From the NCBI GenBank assembly GCA_040222275.1, contig JAVKDJ010000045.1, forward strand, positions 124,001 through 188,000: a DNA stretch of 64,000 nt. The letters are read 5' to 3'. The notes beneath the pieces were generated by a model, which saw only the letters and a program-made list of their open reading frames with translations, had not been told where the DNA came from and ran no database searches. Below are positions 6,753 through 15,315 of this stretch, in pieces (positions within the stretch are counted from its first letter, which is position 1; the number at the start of each line of letters is the position of its first letter). The stretch is from CAXBNB01 sp040222275 (GTDB lineage Bacteria > Bacteroidota > Bacteroidia > Cytophagales > Cyclobacteriaceae). A program made the position numbers and the translations under genes.

Positions 6753-8678
6753 CTACTTTTTAGCCCTTAGCCAGCTTTCCCTTACCAAAACTTGATTCTC
6801 TGACGCATCTTCCCTGAATTTGAGTACATGTAGTTCTTCAACCGGAATGGGCACCACAGGCACGCTCAGTTCCACTTCGGACTTGTTGGAGTTTTCATCT
6901 ACCCTCACCACGGTATAAGACAGTGAATCCAAGTCTTGAAGTGCAGATTTTTCTGCCAGGAAAAACTCCGCCATACCTTTAAGTTCAGGGATTTCTTTGC
7001 CGTTTATTTTTAACAGGATGTCCCCGGTCTTAAAACCAAGATCCTGGCCCAGGCTATCCAACTTTTCGGCATCTACAATTTTTATTTTTTGCTCTACAGT
7101 ATCTATGGTCAGTGCCTCCAGGGTAAACCCTAGTGAATACTCTTCCGCTTCCTGTGATGGGTAGTAGTCAATCCCCGCCAGGTCAAATATTTCCTTGTAT
7201 GGCAACACTCCTCCCCTTACTATGTATTTGTCTATAAAATCATCAATTTCAGGGTAAGTGAGTTGGGAAATGACCCCAAACAGTTCCTCGTCCTTGAAAG
7301 GGGTAGTTTTTCCAAATTTTTCGGACAAATCCCGCATCAACTCCTGCACTCCATATAGTCCTTCGGACAATTGCCGCAATTTGATGTCGAGGCACATTCC
7401 TATCAGGGCACCTTTTTCGTACACATTGTTGTACTGCTCTTTGTGCTCATCGAGGGTGTATTTGCTCAGGTCTGTGAAAGATAGAGTATCGTTGTATTTG
7501 GTCGATGAGTTCAATATTTTTTCTCTTATTGCTTCAAGGTATTCTTCGTCTGAAATGATATCATATTTCACCTGTACATTGTCGGAAAAATACTCAGTGA
7601 TGCCTTCATAGAGCCACAGGTGTTGTGACATTTTCGGCTGGTTAAAATCAAAATATTCTATTTCTTCCGAGTGGATATTGAGTGGTGTGACAATATGGAA
7701 AAATTCGTGGGCAGCCACGTCTTTCAATACCTGTGTGAGGTATTCGGCTGGCACCTCCGGAAAATAGTAGTAGGAAGAGTAGGAATGCTCCAATGCACCA
7801 TTCACAGGGAGGGTTTTGCTATAATCTTCAAAATAGTAAATGAAAGCATACTTTTCCACGGGCAGTTCTCCCCCCAAATACTCCCTTTGTGCCATCAGGA
7901 TTTGCTCCACGTTTTCTGCAATAAATTTAGAAGTGACCATACCTTTTGGTGCATAGGCAGAGATCAGTACTTCTGTATTGCCTACTTTGATGATGGTGGT
8001 GTCGGGCACATTGTACATCATGGGCGAATCGACCAACCTTTGATAGTCCTCAATATGATAAGTATCTACCATGTTATCATTTGCTTCCATGGCGTTTCCT
8101 TCCACCTTTACTTTCAATTCATTTTGGTGAAAACTTCTGGTTTTAATCAATCCTGTTGAGCCATAAAAATCTTTCGGCCTAACGATGTTCACTTCAAACT
8201 CATTCTTGTGCATGCCCTCAAAGTAGCCAAAATACCCTGGAGTATTGATCACGACGTTTTTTCCCGCATCTATATTGGTACCCGCCATAGGGTAGATCAG
8301 GTTGTCGTCAGCATCTGCATCGTAGGTATCATCTACCCAATAGGTAAGGCGGTTGAGTTTCTTAGCCTTGTTGATTTGCCAACTGTTGTCATCGAGGCGT
8401 TCCACCTTGAGCGGTTTGTTTTTCTTGTCGAAGGCTTTCAGGTTGGAGATGAAGCGTCCATAATCAGCAACCCGGTATGTCCCCGGAATGATTTTTGGGA
8501 TGTAAAACCTCACTTCATTGTCAGAAAATGCCGGGGTTTGCAATTCTACCTGCACTTTATCGTCCTGCACGTTGGTAATATCGAGGGTGTAAATGTATTT
8601 TGGTTTGGTGTTGGATGCCTCGGTAAAAGTTGGCACAAACCATAGGGCAGCAAAAATTAATGTCCTCAATCCTCTCAT
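6753..8678 (-). CDS. M61 family glycyl aminopeptidase with PDZ domain
   Basis: A secreted zinc peptidase of family M61. I place the start at 8678, because the following residues (MRGLRTLIFAALWF...TEA) form a signal peptide; an upstream start at 8717 would bury it. From 8678 the protein is 641 residues. Zinc motif HEFFH is at about 324-328, with the third ligand expected in LWLYEGITEYFSD. An N-terminal beta-rich domain precedes it, and a PDZ domain (GFKTGDILLKINGKEI) lies toward the C-terminus. Family members release N-terminal Gly or Ala and act in the periplasm or outside the cell. It is a single gene on the minus strand. Confidence 0.9.
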   Translation of the reverse strand: MRGLRTLIFAALWFVPTFTEASNTKPKYIYTLDITNVQDDKVQVELQTPAFSDNEVRFYIPKIIPGTYRVADYGRFISNLKAFDKKNKPLKVERLDDNSWQINKAKKLNRLTYWVDDTYDADADDNLIYPMAGTNIDAGKNVVINTPGYFGYFEGMHKNEFEVNIVRPKDFYGSTGLIKTRSFHQNELKVKVEGNAMEANDNMVDTYHIEDYQRLVDSPMMYNVPDTTIIKVGNTEVLISAYAPKGMVTSKFIAENVEQILMAQREYLGGELPVEKYAFIYYFEDYSKTLPVNGALEHSYSSYYYFPEVPAEYLTQVLKDVAAHEFFHIVTPLNIHSEEIEYFDFNQPKMSQHLWLYEGITEYFSDNVQVKYDIISDEEYLEAIREKILNSSTKYNDTLSFTDLSKYTLDEHKEQYNNVYEKGALIGMCLDIKLRQLSEGLYGVQELMRDLSEKFGKTTPFKDEELFGVISQLTYPEIDDFIDKYIVRGGVLPYKEIFDLAGIDYYPSQEAEEYSLGFTLEALTIDTVEQKIKIVDAEKLDSLGQDLGFKTGDILLKINGKEIPELKGMAEFFLAEKSALQDLDSLSYTVVRVDENSNKSEVELSVPVVPIPVEELHVLKFREDASENQVLVRESWLRAKK

Positions 8679-8763
8679 CTTGATCTTAAGTTTTTGATAC
8701 GGCAATATTAACCCCAAATTTTGAGGATGGTTTGAGGTTTTACATAAAGGGCAATAATAAATG

Positions 8764-9348
8764 TTAGATTTCCCTTGAAAACTCCTCAGTATGCCGTTTC
8801 AATTTTGGAAAGAACAAGCTAAACTCTTCATTAAATTGTTCATAATGTCGGTGTAGCTCCTGAATGGCGTATTCCATTTTAGAATTGAAATTTGCCCTTC
8901 TGGACATGCCTTTAAGGGCCATATCTATACCTTCCAGAAATTGATAGTTGTAGAGCCAATCGCTTTGCTTCATATACTTCAGGGTAAGTGATGCCCTGGC
9001 GGGAAACGAATAAGAATGCCGGGACAATAAAGAGTAGTGCCTGGTGGTGAAGTTTTTTAACGGCTCATCGCTGTACATTTCCCAGTTCTTTGCCAGAAAA
9101 TGGTCATAGTACATGTCCACAATCACCGAGCTGTAGTGCCTGTACCTATTCCACAAGCGGTTTTTGCTCTGTTTCACTGTGGCATGTGCATCCGTAAAAC
9201 GGTCAATTTCGCGGTGAATTAGAATCCCCTTCACTACATCTTTTTCATAGCTTTCAATTTGGGCGCCTTTCACAAAGTCCGCTATGAAGTTTCCTATGGC
9301 TATTTTTTCGGAGTTGTTGGAAAGAAAGAGGTGGGCAAGAAAATTCAT
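8764..9348 (-). CDS. Acyl carrier protein phosphodiesterase (AcpH-like, DUF479)
   Basis: A 194-residue, all-helical HD-like protein that removes the 4'-phosphopantetheine arm from acyl carrier protein. The opening MNFLAHLFLSNNS followed by GNFIADFVKG, ILIHREIDRFTD and IVDMYYDHFLAKNW is diagnostic: the His and Asp residues in these motifs form the metal site. Length matches E. coli AcpH (193). No partner genes are adjacent. Confidence in the family is high, while in-vivo activity on ACP is inferred from E. coli. Confidence 0.9.
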   Translation of the reverse strand: MNFLAHLFLSNNSEKIAIGNFIADFVKGAQIESYEKDVVKGILIHREIDRFTDAHATVKQSKNRLWNRYRHYSSVIVDMYYDHFLAKNWEMYSDEPLKNFTTRHYSLLSRHSYSFPARASLTLKYMKQSDWLYNYQFLEGIDMALKGMSRRANFNSKMEYAIQELHRHYEQFNEEFSLFFPKLKRHTEEFSREI

Positions 9349-9484
9349 TCACAATTATACTGATCAGTCAATTTAAGAATGAAACGCCAAAATATTTGGT
9401 AATGTTCGAATAAATTATTGCCATAAATAATGAAATATTACAAAATGTAGGGATATTTAACCTTTATCGATTTGGCAAGAAAAA

Positions 9485-9510
9485 TTGATAGCCTGTATTT
9501 TCTATATTTG
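9485..9510 (+). promoter_or_regulatory. Possible promoter for the TerB-like gene
   Basis: TATATTTG at 9503-9510 fits the -7 box TAnnTTTG and lies 35 bp ahead of the start codon. The only upstream TTG (9485-9487) is 15 bp away, shorter than the usual 17-23, so the -33 box is uncertain. Confidence 0.4.
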
Positions 9511-9544
9511 TTGACAATTACAAACCAATAAAGCCAAGCAAAAT

Positions 9545-9940
9545 ATGTCAAATATTCAACTCAACATACTCGTACAGTTGGCCAAAGTAGATGGAGTAGT
9601 AGTTCAGGAAGAAATAGACCTGATCAATGAGATAGGGAAAGCCCATGGATTGACCGAGGAGCAAATAGCTGCATGTTATGATGAGCATCATCCCATCGAA
9701 AACCTGGAAGGATTAACTGACGATGAAAAGTTCGAATACGTTTATACCATTGTCCAATTGATGAAAATCGATGGCCGTCTTTATGATGAAGAGATAAAGT
9801 TCTGCGGAAAAGTAGCAGCCAAATTGGGCTACAACGAAGATGTATTGTTTGAATTGATGCTAAAAATTTACAGCGATTCTCACCTGTCTGCAGACAAGGA
9901 AGAAATCAAAAAGCAGGTGCAGGCACATTTGATTAAGTGA
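9545..9940 (+). CDS. TerB family protein
   Basis: A 131-residue acidic, helical protein of the TerB-like superfamily. Two copies of the hallmark pattern are visible: VQLAKVDGVVVQEEIDLINEIGK and VQLMKIDGRLYDEEIKFCGKV, each with the conserved 'a-DG-a--E' turn that binds metal in TerB structures. These proteins are cytoplasmic and occur in many contexts besides tellurite resistance. No other ter genes are nearby, so a tellurite role should not be assumed. Its stop codon (9938-9940) abuts the stop of the convergent comEC gene with no spacer. Confidence 0.85.
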   Translation: MSNIQLNILVQLAKVDGVVVQEEIDLINEIGKAHGLTEEQIAACYDEHHPIENLEGLTDDEKFEYVYTIVQLMKIDGRLYDEEIKFCGKVAAKLGYNEDVLFELMLKIYSDSHLSADKEEIKKQVQAHLIK

Positions 9941-12028
9941 TTATAACGAAATAGTAAGCGCACCTTCATTTCTGAGTATCCGGCATTTTATTTGAAGCGC
10001 CCTGGCCATTCTTTCTATCCTACGACAAGAGGGGTAGCTGTTGGAACTATCTACAATGATTTTTTTGCAGTTGATATTTTCTTCTAAGAAACGGGCACTT
10101 ACCCTTACATCGTTGCTTATCACGAGGTAGTCAGCTTCAATTTTAGTACTCATCTGTACCCCATCAATTGGCTTCTTCAGGAAAACAAATTTCCTCCCTT
10201 TCCACCAATAATAAGCTATGCCGGCATGGCCTCCTTCAACCAGTCGCAAATTGTTTTCATTGATTTTTCCCAAATGATTGTTCAGCCTGTTGGGCTCTAC
10301 CTGAAACCTTACCAGCTCCAGGTTGTTGATGGTTTGGACTTCCACCAGATCAGCCTGCAACCCTTTTATTTGATCAAAAACCGACTCTCCTCCAATTTCA
10401 TAAAATATCAATTTTTCAGTCTTGGACTGATCCAGTAAAGACAATGTACCCATAGCCGATATGGCAAGGGCCAGAACCAACAAACCGTACACAAACCTGA
10501 ACTGCCTGTAATGGCACAAACAACACCACCCTGCAATCATAAGGTATATCAAAATGGTTTGTTCGGGTGTGAGGTAGAGCCAATCGATAAGGCTCAGGTT
10601 GAGGTTTTCTATAAAAGCAACCACAAAGTTCAGCCCCGAAATAAGATAATGCAGCGCACCCCCTATGACCGGTGCTAAAGCAGTATAGCCAAGTGCAATC
10701 AGCGCAATCCCCAATGACATGATAAGAAATGCAGCCGGGATAACTATCAGGTTAGAGATGAGGAAGTAAACCGGAAACTGATGGAAATAGTACAGTGTCA
10801 ATGGAAATGTAGCCAGTTGTGCTGCCACGGACAAGCAGGTTACCGACCATATTTTATCGGGCAGCCAGGCATAGAAAGTCAACTGGCTATATATTTTGGG
10901 ATAGATGTACACAATGCCAAGCACAGCTATATACGACAATTGAAACCCTACAGAAAACATAAAATTAGGATCGTACCAAAGAAGTACAAATGCGGAAAGG
11001 GCAAGCGAATTGTAAATGCTGGGGCGGCTGTAAAATGCCTGCCCAATAATGATAATGGAAAACATGGTGACTGCCCTCAAAATGGACGGGGACAGTCCGG
11101 TAACCATAGCAAAGAACCAGAGAAAAACAACACAAACGAAGGCAGATATAAATTTCCCTCCTTTCTTCTTTTTTATGGGCTTCAGTAAAAACGAAATGAT
11201 GATGATGATAATCCCTACATGCAAGCCCGATACGGCCAGTACATGCATTGCCCCGGTGGCCGAAAAGGACCTTTTGGTCTCCTGATCCAGGCCATCCCTG
11301 ATACCGAGTATCAAAGCCTGGGCTATCGCTTTTTCCTGCTCACCCGCCACATATTGATCGATTAACCCGGCAAATTCACCACGAAGGTAGATGGCTGTAG
11401 CCATAATCGAATTTTTAGATCCCTCCTCCAATATTTTGAGGTCGGCACGGTCAACAAACTGCTGATAGTAGATATTCTTCCCGGCCATGTATTGCTGGTA
11501 GTTGAATTCATGCGGGTTTTTAGGTGGCGGCAACCTGAATGGTGACATAGCCAGCGCTATCTTATCACCATACCCCAATGGACAATCGGTTTCCCCGTTT
11601 TTTCGCACATATAAATGCACTTTCCCGGTTTTCATTTCGGGGTGGCCATCAATGTGCGCACCCATTATGTCAATTTGATAGATGTGGTATTTGCCTTTAT
11701 CAACACAGCCAGAATTGACCCGGGCCGAGTACCCTTCAATAGTTCCAGCCTCGTGGATGATGTGTTGCCTATCATTGGTAGCCCTGTATTGGTCCAATCG
11801 GATCATACCGAGCAAAAACACCATCAGTAGCCCGATGTTTCCACTAATGGCCAGCCTGTTTGGCAACTTCAAAAACCTCACAAGCAAAAAACATAAAGTA
11901 AGGCCAATCAATAATGAAGGATAGAATTGACTCCCTAACACACCGAAGGGTGAGAAGTTGTAAAATAAAATACCGCCACCAAAGGCTGACAGTATTCTCA
12001 AAAACGGGTATGGGGTCCAGGTAAACAT
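9941..12028 (-). CDS. comEC: ComEC/Rec2 family DNA uptake channel
   Basis: A polytopic membrane protein thought to carry single-stranded DNA across the inner membrane in natural transformation. The competence-domain signature is clear (ATGAMHVLAVSGLHVGIII), followed by about ten helices, and an N-terminal DUF4131-type domain (YSARVNSGCVDKGKYHIYQI). I prefer the Met at 12028 (MFTWTPYPFLRILSAF), because the family usually begins just ahead of the first helix; the frame stays open to 12088. The C-terminal part is a short, soluble stretch without the HxHxDH metallo-beta-lactamase motif found in Gram-positive ComEC, which is common in Bacteroidota. Whether the strain is naturally competent cannot be read from here. 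Confidence 0.9.
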   Translation of the reverse strand: MFTWTPYPFLRILSAFGGGILFYNFSPFGVLGSQFYPSLLIGLTLCFLLVRFLKLPNRLAISGNIGLLMVFLLGMIRLDQYRATNDRQHIIHEAGTIEGYSARVNSGCVDKGKYHIYQIDIMGAHIDGHPEMKTGKVHLYVRKNGETDCPLGYGDKIALAMSPFRLPPPKNPHEFNYQQYMAGKNIYYQQFVDRADLKILEEGSKNSIMATAIYLRGEFAGLIDQYVAGEQEKAIAQALILGIRDGLDQETKRSFSATGAMHVLAVSGLHVGIIIIIISFLLKPIKKKKGGKFISAFVCVVFLWFFAMVTGLSPSILRAVTMFSIIIIGQAFYSRPSIYNSLALSAFVLLWYDPNFMFSVGFQLSYIAVLGIVYIYPKIYSQLTFYAWLPDKIWSVTCLSVAAQLATFPLTLYYFHQFPVYFLISNLIVIPAAFLIMSLGIALIALGYTALAPVIGGALHYLISGLNFVVAFIENLNLSLIDWLYLTPEQTILIYLMIAGWCCLCHYRQFRFVYGLLVLALAISAMGTLSLLDQSKTEKLIFYEIGGESVFDQIKGLQADLVEVQTINNLELVRFQVEPNRLNNHLGKINENNLRLVEGGHAGIAYYWWKGRKFVFLKKPIDGVQMSTKIEADYLVISNDVRVSARFLEENINCKKIIVDSSNSYPSCRRIERMARALQIKCRILRNEGALTISL

Positions 12029-12190
12029 TTCATTGACAAGCATAAGTTCGACCAACACTACACACCTGTATTGGTTGAATATAATCACGGGTCAATGACA
12101 GCACAGCACCTTTCGAAACACTACCATATTATACAAAGCGGTGTATGGCAGAAGATAAATATAAGAAATACTATTATAAAATAACTGGAA

Positions 12191-12634
12191 TTATTTGAAA
12201 TACTTGGAATAATTCCCGTTGGCTTTGATAAGATTAGAATCAGGGTCTTTGTTCCATTGCGTAAGCCCATTGAAAAACGCCTTCACTCGAAAGAACAGCA
12301 GTTTGCCATCCTGTATTTTGTAATACCTGTAATCGGGAATGACAAAAGCACCATCGGCCATGGCAATGGCACACCAGCCACCATATCCGGGGAAATATTC
12401 TTTAGGGTTGGCGCTAAAGGCTTCTTTGTTAGCCTCTGAGACAAAAAGTAACTTAACATCCTCATATACCAGGCTATGGGCGGGCTTTCCTTCCACTACC
12501 TTTCCATCAAAAAAAGCAGTGACATCATACCCACCAAAAGCGACCGCATTCCTTTCTGCAGCCAATCTTGACTGGGCAACTGATCCAAGAGAAGCAAAGA
12601 CCAAAAATACGAACATGAATCGTTTAGCCGTCAT
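12191..12634 (-). CDS. Exported YHS-domain protein
   Basis: A secreted protein of about 147 residues with a YHS-like domain. The start at 12634 (MTAKRFMFVFLVFASLGSVAQS) gives a clean signal peptide; the frame extends to 12667. The domain reads FGGYDVTAFFDG, then the strand LVYEDVKLLFVSEANKEAFSA, and FPGYGGWCAIAMADG. This is the 'YHS domain-containing' form common in marine Proteobacteria and Bacteroidota, with a single Cys rather than the metal-binding CxxC. The function is unknown; YHS domains elsewhere sit on copper ATPases and metal proteins. It is a single gene. Confidence 0.82.
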   Translation of the reverse strand: MTAKRFMFVFLVFASLGSVAQSRLAAERNAVAFGGYDVTAFFDGKVVEGKPAHSLVYEDVKLLFVSEANKEAFSANPKEYFPGYGGWCAIAMADGAFVIPDYRYYKIQDGKLLFFRVKAFFNGLTQWNKDPDSNLIKANGNYSKYFK

Positions 12635-12719
12635 GTCTGAAAATCCTGTGCGTGTAAAAATCCTCAAATATCATTTTTCATACAAAACCTAATCCATTTG
12701 AAGGTCGTATGGCAAACAC

Positions 12720-13664
12720 TTAAGGTTTGTTTTCATATTTTTCATAGGCCGATATGATGTGCCTGACGAGTTTGTGCCGGATGACATCCTTCCCGCTCAG
12801 GTTGATAAACCCAATACCATCTACTCCTTTCAGCACTTCCAGTGTCTCCAGCAATCCGGATTTCTGCCTGTTGGGCAAATCTATTTGCGTCATATCCCCT
12901 GTTATAATCATTTTGGATTTTGGCCCCATCCTGGTCAGGAACATTTTTATCTGCATCGGGGTGGTGTTTTGGGCCTCATCCAGCAAAATAAAAGCGTCCT
13001 TAAGTGTACGCCCCCTCATATAGGCCAAGGGCGCTATTTCAATTACCCCTTTTTCTTTATAGTACTTCAGCTTTTCAGAAGGAATCATGTCATCCAGAGC
13101 ATCGTAAATAGGCCGCAGGTATGGATCTATTTTTTCCTTCAAATCACCCGGAAGGAAGCCGAGGTTTTCACCTGCCTCCACCGCCGGCCTGGTGATGATG
13201 ATTTTTTTTACATCCCTTTCTTTCAGGGCCTTCACAGCCAAGGCCACCGATATGTAGGTTTTGCCTGTACCCGCCGGACCAATGGCGAAAACCAGGTCGT
13301 TTTGATGGCACGATTCAACAAGTTTCTTCTGATTGGCACTTTTAGGACAAATTTTAAATCCCTTTGTGCCATAAAGCAGCACCTCATCATGTCCTTCCAG
13401 AATATCGTCATTGTCCATCTTGATGTACGACGCAATATTGTCTTCCGTCAGTTTACCGTATTTATGATAGTGGTTGACCAGGGAATTGAGTATTTCATTG
13501 ATCTTGATGATTTCGGGAGTGGATCCCTGAATCCTGATTTCGTTTCCCCTGGATATGATCTTACTCTTCGGAAAAGCTGACGCTATTTCATTGATATTCT
13601 TGTTTTCCACCCCGAGAAATTCTGTCAGCGGGATGTTTTCCAGGGTTATAATTTTTTCTACCAA
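12720..13664 (-). CDS. phoH: PhoH-like ATPase
   Basis: A 314-residue cytoplasmic P-loop ATPase of the PhoH/PhoL (YbeZ) family, linked to RNA metabolism and ribosome quality. An N-terminal KH-like region (residues ~1-100, including IISRGNEIRIQGS) precedes Walker A GPAGTGKT and Walker B FILLDEAQN. The sensor-like MIITGDMTQIDLP and the conserved ITRPAVEAGENLGFLPGD lie between and after them. Length is normal. The usual ybeY neighbour is not next to it. It is divergent from the S-adenosylmethionine hydrolase gene, with 172 bp between them. Confidence 0.93.
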   Translation of the reverse strand: MVEKIITLENIPLTEFLGVENKNINEIASAFPKSKIISRGNEIRIQGSTPEIIKINEILNSLVNHYHKYGKLTEDNIASYIKMDNDDILEGHDEVLLYGTKGFKICPKSANQKKLVESCHQNDLVFAIGPAGTGKTYISVALAVKALKERDVKKIIITRPAVEAGENLGFLPGDLKEKIDPYLRPIYDALDDMIPSEKLKYYKEKGVIEIAPLAYMRGRTLKDAFILLDEAQNTTPMQIKMFLTRMGPKSKMIITGDMTQIDLPNRQKSGLLETLEVLKGVDGIGFINLSGKDVIRHKLVRHIISAYEKYENKP

Positions 13665-13836
13665 ATGAGTTTTCTATTTACTTGTCTAAATATATTTTGT
13701 CCTTCAAAAATTTATATTTTTGCAGCGTTACCAGCACGGTCAAAAATATCTCAAAGGCTGAAACTTAATATCGCCTTCAATGCGTGAAATGGTTTATATC
13801 ATTACACAAAATAAACAATAATTTCCAATTGCTTAT

Positions 13837-14625
13837 ATGGCTATCGTAACTTTTATTTCGGATTTCGGCAACTCAGACCACTACGTAGGAGCTGTCAAAG
13901 CGGCCATATTGGGCATCAATCCGAACATCAATGTGGTGGACATCTCCCATCACATCAAAGTTTGCGATATTGGCCATGCCTCCTATGTACTTGGGGAGGT
14001 ATTCAGGGATTTTCCCAAGGGCACCATCCATTTGGTAGCTGTGTCGGAATCGGGCAGGTCTTCGTCCAAAATGGTGGCCATGATGCTGGAAGATCACTAT
14101 TTTGTAGGATACGACAATGGCATTATGAGCCTCGTGAGCAATCAGAATTCGAAAGCCGTGGTGGACATCAATAGTATCAACCCCAAGAAGACAAGCTTCC
14201 CGGCCAAAGATGTGTTTGCACCTGCGGCGGCCAACCTGGCCAGCGGCAAAAGCATCTACGATCTGGGTGTGGGATTAGACGAAATGGCCAAAAGAACCCC
14301 CTCTATTGCCAAGGCCACAAAAAAACAAATTGCAGGCAACATCATTCGAGTGGACCACTATGGCAACCTGATCACAAACATCAAAAAGGAGGACTTTGAC
14401 AACATCATGAAAATCAATGGCAACTCCGGTTTTGAAATTAATTTCAGAAGGGAAAAATTTAGGGAACTGAACAATTCTGCCAATGACGTGACGGCCGGTG
14501 AATGTTTCGTGTATTTCAACAATAAAGGAAAGCTTGAAATAGGGATCAACCAGGGAAACGGCTCCCGGCTATTGGGCCTCAAGGTAGATGACCAGGTATT
14601 TATAGATTTTAACCCGGAGGCATGA
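13837..14625 (+). CDS. S-adenosylmethionine hydrolase (SAM hydroxide adenosyltransferase, DUF62)
   Basis: A 262-residue enzyme of the fluorinase/chlorinase fold that uses water to split S-adenosylmethionine into adenosine and methionine. The opening FISDFGNSDHYVGAVKAAI and the HHIKVCDIGHASYVL segment carry the family's Asp/His/Arg set. IIRVDHYGNLITNI in the C-terminal domain is the conserved adenine-side motif. Fluorinases and chlorinases have a 23-residue insert near residue 90; the length here fits the hydroxide-using group. A TATTTTTG box lies at 13715-13722, but no clear -33 box. The next gene overlaps by 4 bp. Confidence 0.88.
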   Translation: MAIVTFISDFGNSDHYVGAVKAAILGINPNINVVDISHHIKVCDIGHASYVLGEVFRDFPKGTIHLVAVSESGRSSSKMVAMMLEDHYFVGYDNGIMSLVSNQNSKAVVDINSINPKKTSFPAKDVFAPAAANLASGKSIYDLGVGLDEMAKRTPSIAKATKKQIAGNIIRVDHYGNLITNIKKEDFDNIMKINGNSGFEINFRREKFRELNNSANDVTAGECFVYFNNKGKLEIGINQGNGSRLLGLKVDDQVFIDFNPEA

Positions 14626-14906
14626 TAGTAAGGGTGGTAAGGATGACTTTCAAAGTGGGAAAAGAGCAGGAATTCCTGGCAATTTTCAACGAAAACAAGG
14701 ACAAAATCAGAAACTTTGACGGTTGCAGCCACCTGGACTTGCTCCAGGACACCACCCAACCCAATGTCTTTTCCACCTACAGTCACTGGGAGTCGGAAGC
14801 TGCGCTGGATGCCTACCGCCATTCCGAATTGTTTAGCGAAGTATGGGCAGAAACCAAAAAGCTATTCTCGGCCAAACCAATAGCCCATTCGTATTCGCCC
14901 AGGTAA
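14622..14906 (+). CDS. Antibiotic biosynthesis monooxygenase-like protein (ABM domain)
   Basis: A 94-residue dimeric ferredoxin-like protein of the ABM superfamily, which includes quinol monooxygenases (YgiN) and heme-degrading IsdG relatives. The pattern VRMTFKVGKEQEFLAIF, then the conserved LDLLQD strand and FSTYSHWESEAALDAYRHSELF, is typical. Its start overlaps the stop of the SAM hydrolase gene by 4 bp (ATGA), so they are translated together. The substrate is unknown, and many members have no demonstrated monooxygenase activity. Confidence 0.85.
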   Translation: MIVRVVRMTFKVGKEQEFLAIFNENKDKIRNFDGCSHLDLLQDTTQPNVFSTYSHWESEAALDAYRHSELFSEVWAETKKLFSAKPIAHSYSPR

Positions 14907-14933
14907 ATAATCATCCGATATTTTTAATTCCTA

Positions 14934-14964
14934 TTTGATTAATTCAAATCTTTAAATAAGTTTG
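14934..14964 (+). promoter_or_regulatory. Consensus Bacteroidota promoter of the tRNA-Leu gene
   Basis: TTTG at 14934-14937 and TAAGTTTG at 14957-14964 are separated by exactly 19 bp, a perfect match to TTTG-N19-TAnnTTTG. It lies about 75 bp ahead of the tRNA. Confidence 0.75.
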
Positions 14965-15038
14965 CATCCCTTTTAGAAAGAGGCTATCAGAAAGTGTTTT
15001 AAAACGAGGTAATACGCCTTGAATAAATCACAAACCGA

Positions 15039-15120
15039 GCCCAGGTGGCGGAACTGGTAGACGCGTTGGTCTCAAACACCAATGGCTTTGGCCGTGCCGG
15101 TTCGATTCCGGCCCTGGGTA
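15039..15120 (+). tRNA. tRNA-Leu (anticodon CAA)
   Basis: An 82-nt class II tRNA with a long variable arm. The acceptor stem GCCCAGG pairs with CCTGGGT (one G-U), and discriminator A is at 15120. The anticodon stem TTGGT/ACCAA holds the loop CTCAAAC, giving anticodon CAA, which reads UUG. The T arm GCCGG-TTCGATT-CCGGC is perfect. The 3' CCA is not encoded (ACG follows), so it must be added enzymatically. Confidence 0.96.
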
Positions 15121-15123
15121 CGA

Positions 15124-15161
15124 AAAACCCCCGACAAATTTGTCGGGGGTTTTGTTTTTTT
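15124..15161 (+). terminator. Rho-independent terminator of tRNA-Leu
   Basis: Arms CCCCCGACAAA and TTTGTCGGGGG form a perfect palindrome at 15128-15149. They are extended by AAAA/TTTT and followed by GTTTTTTT. Confidence 0.92.
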
Positions 15162-15315
15162 CGGCCCTTTGGTTTATTCTCTACATGGCTTGCTGTAAAG
15201 GGTGTTTGCTTTCCAAGTTTGCGCTCGTATTTATTAAAGAGTTAATTTATGCGCCTATAATTCTTGCTTCACGCATATCTTTCTTATAAATTACGCTTCA
15301 TATTCTTGCAAACTC

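Noticed and set aside
9545..9940. Tellurite resistance locus
   Set aside because: Only a lone TerB-like gene is present; no terZ, terD, terC or related genes lie nearby.
12759..13580. A 273-codon open frame antisense to phoH
   Set aside because: It mirrors phoH codons, has no recognisable domain and no promoter; a shadow of the real gene.
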